The notes under the pieces: generated by a model
Databases searched by the model: none
Told to the model about the DNA's origin: nothing
What the model saw: only the letters and a program-made list of their open reading frames with translations
Made by a program: the position numbers and the translations under genes
NCBI GenBank assembly: GCA_935421135.1
Contig: OW285190.1
Coordinates: 1,488,001 to 1,552,000 of the forward strand
Length of the DNA stretch: 64,000 bases
Origin: Bugulina stolonifera
Lineage: Eukaryota; Bryozoa; Gymnolaemata; Cheilostomatida; Bugulidae
Direction: 5' to 3'
Shown: piece by piece, positions 58,228-64,000 of the stretch
Layout of the letters: each line of letters starts with the position of its first letter
Numbering within the stretch: the first letter of the stretch is position 1

Positions 58228-59066
58228 TCATCTTTTGTTTGAATTTTCATATCACGAATGCGATAGTTGGCTTGGTTGTCTTCAGACTTTAGTTTTTTTA
58301 TTTGTTGACGAAGGTTATATTCTTGGTCACGTACATCTTTGCACACATCAAGCTTACAGAATATTTTCTTAGCTTTGAAGTTACTATTGACTCTCTTAAC
58401 AAATTCCCACTTGCTTGCCTCATCATTGAACTTGACTTTTATTGGCCTTGGGGTGGAGCGATTTCTCTTTTCACCAAGTCTAAAAGCACCGATTGGATTG
58501 GAGGATCTGGTGAAGCACTCATTAGACATGAACTCCTGCACTTGCTCGATAGCCTTTTGGCCCTCTGTTTCTTCTAGACCATACAGTATGGCATTTAGCT
58601 TTCTAGTTTCGGCGTCGGATTGGTCGAGAGTGTGCTGGAGAATGTCTTGAGATGTTCTAATATTTTCTTGATTGTCGGAAACTGCTTTCTGTATTTTGTC
58701 CACATTTGTCATCAGGGCTTTGTAGTATGGATTCTCATTCATAACTTCAGCTTTTGGATCAGTTGGTTGGGCTAGTTTTTCGTTGAGGTTTTTGATGGAC
58801 ATTGCAATTTGGTCTAGCTTCTCATCAGTGGTTTTAGCAGCTTCATTGGCTCTCATGATCACAAGAGATGGGGTGCAGGTAGGACAAAACCATTTAACTC
58901 CTTTTTCCATGCCCTTGCCAACAAGAGTGGCTTCACTCTTCGTGAGGTTCCCACATTGGTTATGGTACCATAAATTACAGCAGTCACAGCTAATCATTAC
59001 TTGATTACTGGTCTCACCACTCTTACATTTTGGGCACTTGCCATTATTACTGTCTTTGAGGGGCAT
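58161..59066 (-). CDS. LINE ORF1: PHD finger, coiled coil and RRM-like region
   Basis: A 301-residue protein from ATG 59066. Residues about 11-60 form a PHD-type zinc finger (CPKC, CDCCNLWYHNQC, FCPTC). A helical, probably coiled-coil stretch covers about 70-155. The C-terminal half (NAILYGLEE, IKVKFNDEASKWEFVK) resembles the RRM-like nucleic-acid-binding region of LINE ORF1 proteins. It would coat the RNA; the PHD finger might guide targeting to chromatin (inference). The stop TAA at 58163-58161 lies inside ORF2. Confidence 0.88.
   Translation of the reverse strand: MPLKDSNNGKCPKCKSGETSNQVMISCDCCNLWYHNQCGNLTKSEATLVGKGMEKGVKWFCPTCTPSLVIMRANEAAKTTDEKLDQIAMSIKNLNEKLAQPTDPKAEVMNENPYYKALMTNVDKIQKAVSDNQENIRTSQDILQHTLDQSDAETRKLNAILYGLEETEGQKAIEQVQEFMSNECFTRSSNPIGAFRLGEKRNRSTPRPIKVKFNDEASKWEFVKRVNSNFKAKKIFCKLDVCKDVRDQEYNLRQQIKKLKSEDNQANYRIRDMKIQTKDETSGNWVLVKPATTQNQTNTTV
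58215..58221 (-). promoter_or_regulatory. Candidate -1 ribosomal frameshift site GGGAAAC
   Basis: The heptamer is set as G GGA AAC in the ORF1 frame, the canonical X XXY YYZ arrangement. It lies 52 nt before the ORF1 stop and just after the last stop of the -1 frame, which is the frame of ORF2. Slipping by -1 here would fuse ORF1 to ORF2. Confidence 0.5.
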
Positions 59067-59460
59067 AATAATATTATAATAATTATATTATTATAATTGT
59101 ATTATTGCAATAGAATATAATATTGATGGAATGTTGTCAACAGTTAACTAACACCCTAAATCACTATTGTAATTATATTATTATTGACCACAGTAATCTC
59201 TAACTGAGTTCAGTCACTAATTATACACAAATTCTGCTGGCTTGACACGGATTTTGCCAAAATATTTAAGTTTGTTTCACAGAAAAATTTTTTATTCCGC
59301 CATTCTCACCGGAAATTGAATTATCTTGTAAGATATGCAGCAGTCAAAAATAAGAAGATATTTTTAGTTTTAATAATTATATTATAATATATTTCAATTG
59401 TACAACAATAGTAATATAAATAAATATTAATATAATAATTAAAAGTAAAGACAAGGTCCT

Positions 59461-59521
59461 ACCTGCTCAGTAAAGCCTTTGTTGTACTCAGCATAGTTGA
59501 TAGTAAAGCTTTTATTTAGGT
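59461..59521 (-). CDS. Possible exon of an unidentified minus-strand gene
   Basis: A TTTTGCAG acceptor before 59521 and a GTAGGA donor after 59461 bound a 61-nt open segment encoding LNKSFTINYAEYNKGFTEQ. No match recognised and no neighbouring exon found. It sits 0.6 kb from the divergent FAF1 start. Confidence 0.3.
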
Positions 59522-60123
59522 CTGCAAAATGTTGAATAGTGAATTTATGTAAATAACATAAAGTAGCAGCAGCAGCAGCAGCAGTACATCCGACTACTAA
59601 TCAAATGTATGCAGAAAAGCTATATTAATATTATTTTATATTTTTGTATAGGACAAACTATATATATTTTCCAATTATTTATTGGCTAACTTGATCAAAA
59701 TATGATAATCCAAGTTTACTGTATTGACTTTATGGACACCTGAATTGGGTTATTCATAATATTCTTTTGTGTGCGTCCAATGTATTTGCGCTACATAGCC
59801 ATAATCCTACAAAGTTAAATTGAATAAAGGACGAAACGCAACAGTATTACCGTGATTTATCCACTGAGGTCTAGGCTTATTAGATGATTGAGAATAACTT
59901 CATAGCATAAGACGTTGAGCAAACGAATGAACGACAGTTACTTTGACTTCTTTGCGGCACTAAGAGGCGAATGGCAATGAAAATGCAGAAATTGTGTTGT
60001 AATTGATATTTCCATCAGATAAGTTCGTATTGGTAGCTGCCTTTAATTTCTTTCCATAATTTACAGTGTATTCACAGATAGCGCATTCATAATTTGTGTG
60101 TAATAGTCAGGTTGAAGCCTATT

Positions 60124-60168
60124 ATGGAAACTGATACAGATCGAAGTCAAATATTGGCAGATTTTCAG
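60124..60168 (+). CDS. FAF1: FAF1 first coding exon
   Basis: ATG 60124 encodes METDTDRSQILADFQ, ending at a GTAACA donor in phase 0. FAF1 proteins begin with a UBA domain whose first helix reads x-R-x-x-ILADFQ, directly followed by A/C-CTGI, and the exon break after ADFQ is plausible. FAF1 is a ubiquitin- and p97/VCP-binding adaptor. The second exon was not found in the remaining 3.8 kb, so it is probably past the window. The call rests on only fifteen residues. Confidence 0.6.
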
Positions 60169-63100
60169 GTAACAAACTTGAACTTCAACTAAAAAGCCAT
60201 TGTGATTGTAATGTTTTGTATTTTAATAATTGTAATTATAATTATGAAGTAATGTAATTATTTACTATGTAAAATGAAGGAATTAATATCGATAAAAAAA
60301 ATAAAGATAAGTTTATATATAATATTTAATTAAAATTATAGCTACGACATTAAGACTAGGGTTTCTAACCCATTTTTACAAAATGACAATTTTATCATTT
60401 TTTTTACATGGATGGATAGAGTAACTTCTCAGCATCATTCTAATATATAATTTATGTATCTGCTATCAAAAGTTTCCAAGTTATAAGGATTTAAAGAAGA
60501 GCTGTATTGCCTGCCCAGAGGTGGGGAAAACCGTACTTGGCTTAGTGTTGACAATAATTCCTACGGCGTCATGTCATGCGGTATGTTATTTACTAAGAGC
60601 TACTATACTTGCCAGCTATTGGCTACTTAGCAGTGCAGCAGAGCCATAATGCCAAGTAATGTACATGTACTTCACTACTAACTTGTATAATATATTGTAC
60701 ATAATATAGTAGTTTCATACCAGCCTACCAGTGCATAGTGATGCAGCCTACTAGTAATAGTAATGCAGCCTACTAGTAATAGTAATGCAGCCTACCAGTG
60801 CATAGTGATGCAGCCTACTAGTAATAGTAATGCAGCCTACTAATGATAATAATACAGCCCAACACAGAAACAATTATATGGGGAATTAGGTTTTACAAGA
60901 TCAAGACTCATAAAATTGAACTTGTACTTTAATGTTTTAGAACACAAACAGAGCAAATACACGAAGAGAGCGAGAGACACGCAATGTAGATAATGGCTGG
61001 CAAAGTACACCATTACCCTTTAGCCAGCTGGCTTACATGTAGAACAGAAGACAGAAAAGAAGTGCGATTAATTAGTCGAACAATTAAAATCGTATTATAC
61101 CTTATGATCTGTATAAAATATATATGTTTTTCATGCTTGCTACATAGTCATACATGTCACTATCAGCTTTGACCAGGAGGCAAACATTCTGACATAAAAT
61201 GCTGCATCACCAGAACACAATAATCCTAATATCATATTATATATTCTATGCTGTACTATGCGTAAGTGTAGTCATAAACATGTTAAATCATACATAGAAC
61301 TATAGAGCTGGAGAATATTACTTTTAATTACAACTATTTCTATTACGGATCTAAATTATCATACATGTATATGCAATTATTATTATTATATTATATACAT
61401 TTACATGTATATACTCAATACTGTGAGGTAGGACTGTTCCCTAATATGTAATGTTAGATGTGTGTTACTTAAATATTCAAGAGTTCAAATGTAGAATCCA
61501 ATCCAAACAAGGATCAAGAACATAAATAACATTGTCATGCAGCTCATTATATAATATTGCATGTAAAACACTTTCATAATGCAATACTTGTTAGAATCAG
61601 TGTACAAGTAGAACAAAATATGATCTAATAGCTTGCAACTAAGCATGTGAGAAGATAACTCTATGCAATACTTGCTAGAATCAGTGTAGTACAAGTAAAA
61701 CATAGTATGCATGTACATGTATTATGATACATTGCAGTTTACAACTAAGCGTAATATGAGAAGATAACTCTATCCAAGAAATCACGTGTGCTCGCTGCTG
61801 ATTGGCTATATTGTCCAAGGCGGCCATTTCATTGGATACAAAAATAAAAATGGTTGAGAATGATTTTTCATACAGCTTGGTTTTAATCTTTTTATTTTGA
61901 AAGATTTAAAAGCCATCCACTACAATAAAGTATATAATATAGGTAATTAGATATTTTTGCACATGATTAGATGTAAATTAAAACTTTTCTCATAGTTTAA
62001 CATGGTTTTAACACCACATGAAAATCATGATTTTTAGAGAGGCTCCAGTGGCTTATCCTGCATAGTGATTGGTTAATTGACACTGGGAATGTAGCCTGTG
62101 GTCTGTGATCAATCTATACTACTTTATTTGGTGGTGATAGACTTAATAGATTTAAAGTTATTAAACTTTTTCACAAGCATGAGTGTGCGGAGAGTGTGCG
62201 GACTAAGGCTGTACATAAATAACACAGTTGTGCGAACGCGAATTTAGTCACGTGATATTCTTACGATTTGAATACCTATTAAGACTAAGCATAGTAGATA
62301 ACTAGATAAGATTTTATCTCGAGTGCAAATAAAATACAGATCTCGAGTACAAATACAGATCTCGCTGAAAGCAATATTTTTTTTTCTATCAGAGCTTGAA
62401 GGTGTTATGTACAAATTCAATCTGGTACTTAAATGCTCAACTGTATGGTGGGATATGCATGTGCATGGGCAGGGAGAAGGCGTTGGAATCTTCGAAGAGC
62501 AGTGCATTGGTCCATACATACATACATTACTATTCCCGTATTGCTTAGCCGTGAAAGTTGGCCAAGTTTCTTTTTTAGAGTTCAGAGTAAATAGCTACCA
62601 GGTTCAGGATAAAAATTTTGCCTGTAGAGTGCTCTGAGGAGCAGAGAGGGAGACCTTTGGTAGTTTTATGTAGAATATAAAATCGATAGTTGAAAGGTAT
62701 AATCGAAAGCTAAATAAAATGAAATAGGTTATGCAGGTTCACGAAGCAAATGCACTATGATCAGACTATATAGCCTGCTAAACATAGCCAACCCACATTC
62801 CTCTAGCTATTCTAGTAATAAATCTATTGAAGCCCACTGTGTTCTATGTCAAGATTGCCACAGGCAAGCCTAGTAATTCTGCGTGTTTGGTTCAAAAAAG
62901 TTGACAATGAAATTATTCAGCTCTAAATATTGAGTCAAAGTGGAATGAAACATGTAGCCTTAATTTCCCCTTTTTGTCTTAGAATTCATGGTGAACCCTA
63001 ATATTAGGCTTACCTATGAAACATGCACCATTATGTTGAACAGCTTTTAAAAGATTACATGCTTAACCAAAACAGAATCTCCAACCTCAACAGCTTACTC

Positions 63101-63507
63101 TCGCTTTGGTCAACGTTGTCTTGTTTGCCCAATATTTTAAATTCTTTGGGGCTAGTGATAGTATGCACTCAATAAGACCAAGGCTATTATATTTTCTAAA
63201 TGTGCCGATTCCAAGCAAGTTTGTTAAAAATTGAATATTTCAGTGTCTTTAGTAAAAATTCTCCCAAAAAGAAGATCATCAACAGCCATCGGAATTGCTG
63301 ATGGAATGCTTTGATGCGTTGGATGAAATTTTTCACAGATTAATCCAGTCACGCAGCAGATCTGTTTGAACCCAGGTTATCAAGACTTAAGTGCGTCAAC
63401 GCATGATACCAGATGAAAAGCCCTTCGAACTATCATTTGTAGGCCTATAGATTAAAAACAAAGCAGACTCCATCCCCAGAGTGATTTCCTGGTATGTACG
63501 TGTAGAT
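60169..63507. other. Long first intron of FAF1 or intergenic DNA
   Basis: AT-rich. A short tandem repeat (gcagcctactagtaatagtaat, about five steps) is at 60740-60850. No exon supported. Confidence 0.4.
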
Positions 63508-63875
63508 TAGTGCTGCACGATGTTTCAGTTTCATTCAGTTTTCCTGGTGTTTTTCTTTCGGTTCAAAAACTGCCAAAATTTAAAATGCAAACTGACACCG
63601 AATATAGCGGTGCGGTTCGATTTAGTTTTAAAAATCAAACCGCATCTTAGTGCACCCACTTTCGATAATGGCTGACGTTGAAAACACGTGAATTCATGTT
63701 ATGTATCTTTCAATCTTTATAATTCGATGTCATCTTTCGAATTCAGACTTAGCTGCAGCCATCGTTGTCACCTGGGGAAGACCGAGGGTGAGAAGACAAC
63801 TTCGGTTTCATTCAGTTTTTTAGAAAAATCTGCAAAAAGCTGAATGGACATGCAAATCAAAACTGTCCAGCACTA
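63508..63875. mobile_element. hAT-like MITE
   Basis: The ends TAGTGCTGCACGATG and CTGTCCAGCACTA form short inverted repeats, and both subterminal zones contain the tttcggtt/cattcagttttt motif. The flanks gtgtagat and atgtagat match in seven of eight bases, fitting the 8-bp target duplication of hAT elements. No transposase. Confidence 0.7.
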
Positions 63876-64000
63876 ATGTAGATGTACATGTAGTAATCTG
63901 ATACAACACTCACTGTTTCCCCTCGCTCAAAAAAGTTAAAACCTAATCTAAAATCACCTCAGGAAAACCATATGCTTCCATTTTATGTAAAAGCAAATGA

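Larger units (their letters stand above)
55435..59066 (-). mobile_element. LINE retrotransposon, CR1/L2-like, coding region apparently intact
   Basis: Two overlapping reading frames with no internal stop: ORF1 59066-58161, then ORF2 to 55435. The order (PHD-finger ORF1, then endonuclease and reverse transcriptase in ORF2) is that of CR1/L2-type LINEs. The clade call is from motif pattern only. The flanking DNA is AT-rich; target duplications and the 3' tail were not identified. Intact frames suggest recent insertion. Confidence 0.9.

Noticed and set aside
62244..62637. Overlapping open frames of about 90-100 residues on both strands
   Set aside because: No recognisable domain, no splice sites linking to neighbours, and equal openness on both strands.

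Overview
This window is eukaryotic nuclear DNA from an animal. Exons are short, introns have GT-AG (once GC-AG) borders, the bulk sequence is AT-rich, and two conserved animal genes are recognisable: mitochondrial ribosomal protein L40 and the first exon of FAF1. Multi-CUB cell-surface genes and very dense minisatellites built on an ACATGTAC core suggest an invertebrate, possibly a sponge or another early-branching or marine lineage. The sequence alone does not fix the species.

Region 1 (1 to about 9.12 kb) is a GC-richer inserted element. Its left edge lies outside the window: bases 1-27 are the inverse of 8590-8616, the inner ends of a terminal inverted repeat. It carries a spliced Polinton/Maverick-type family B DNA polymerase on the minus strand and a spliced two-OB-like-repeat nuclear protein on the plus strand. 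The two genes are transcribed away from a roughly 770-bp inverted repeat. No integrase, packaging ATPase, protease or capsid gene is visible, so it looks like a reduced self-replicating transposon or a virus-derived replicon.

Region 2 (9.1-29 kb) is a minus-strand gene (gene A) for a secreted or anchored multi-CUB protein. Its signal-peptide exon is at 28981 and its C-terminal exon is at 9929. The introns are filled with minisatellites of 11, 19, 26, 30 and 49 bp. Region 3 (31.7-39.5 kb) is a second minus-strand gene (gene B): nine phase-consistent exons for an unrecognised single-pass membrane protein of about 422 residues. Region 4 (41.3-42.9 kb) holds two tandem LTR-like units. Region 5 (43.3-49.9 kb) is a plus-strand gene (gene C) for a type I CUB receptor with a repetitive Ser/Thr stalk, one membrane segment and an NPTY tail motif. 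Region 6 (50.6-52.0 kb) is MRPL40 on the minus strand.

Region 7 (55.4-59.1 kb) is an apparently intact LINE of CR1/L2-like type on the minus strand. ORF1 has a PHD finger and an RRM-like region; ORF2 has endonuclease and reverse transcriptase. ORF2 has no upstream AUG, and a canonical -1 slippery heptamer lies in the short ORF1/ORF2 overlap. Region 8 (59.4-64 kb) has FAF1 exon 1 on the plus strand, one possible exon on the minus strand, and a hAT-like MITE near the right edge.

Smaller mobile elements recur throughout: a roughly 280-bp MITE with GTGTCTT termini (three copies), a GACTTG-rich inverted-repeat element (two copies), a tRNA-related SINE (two copies) and foldback palindromes. Several minisatellite arrays touch splice sites, and the membrane exon of gene B is flanked on both sides by arrays made from its own splice junctions.
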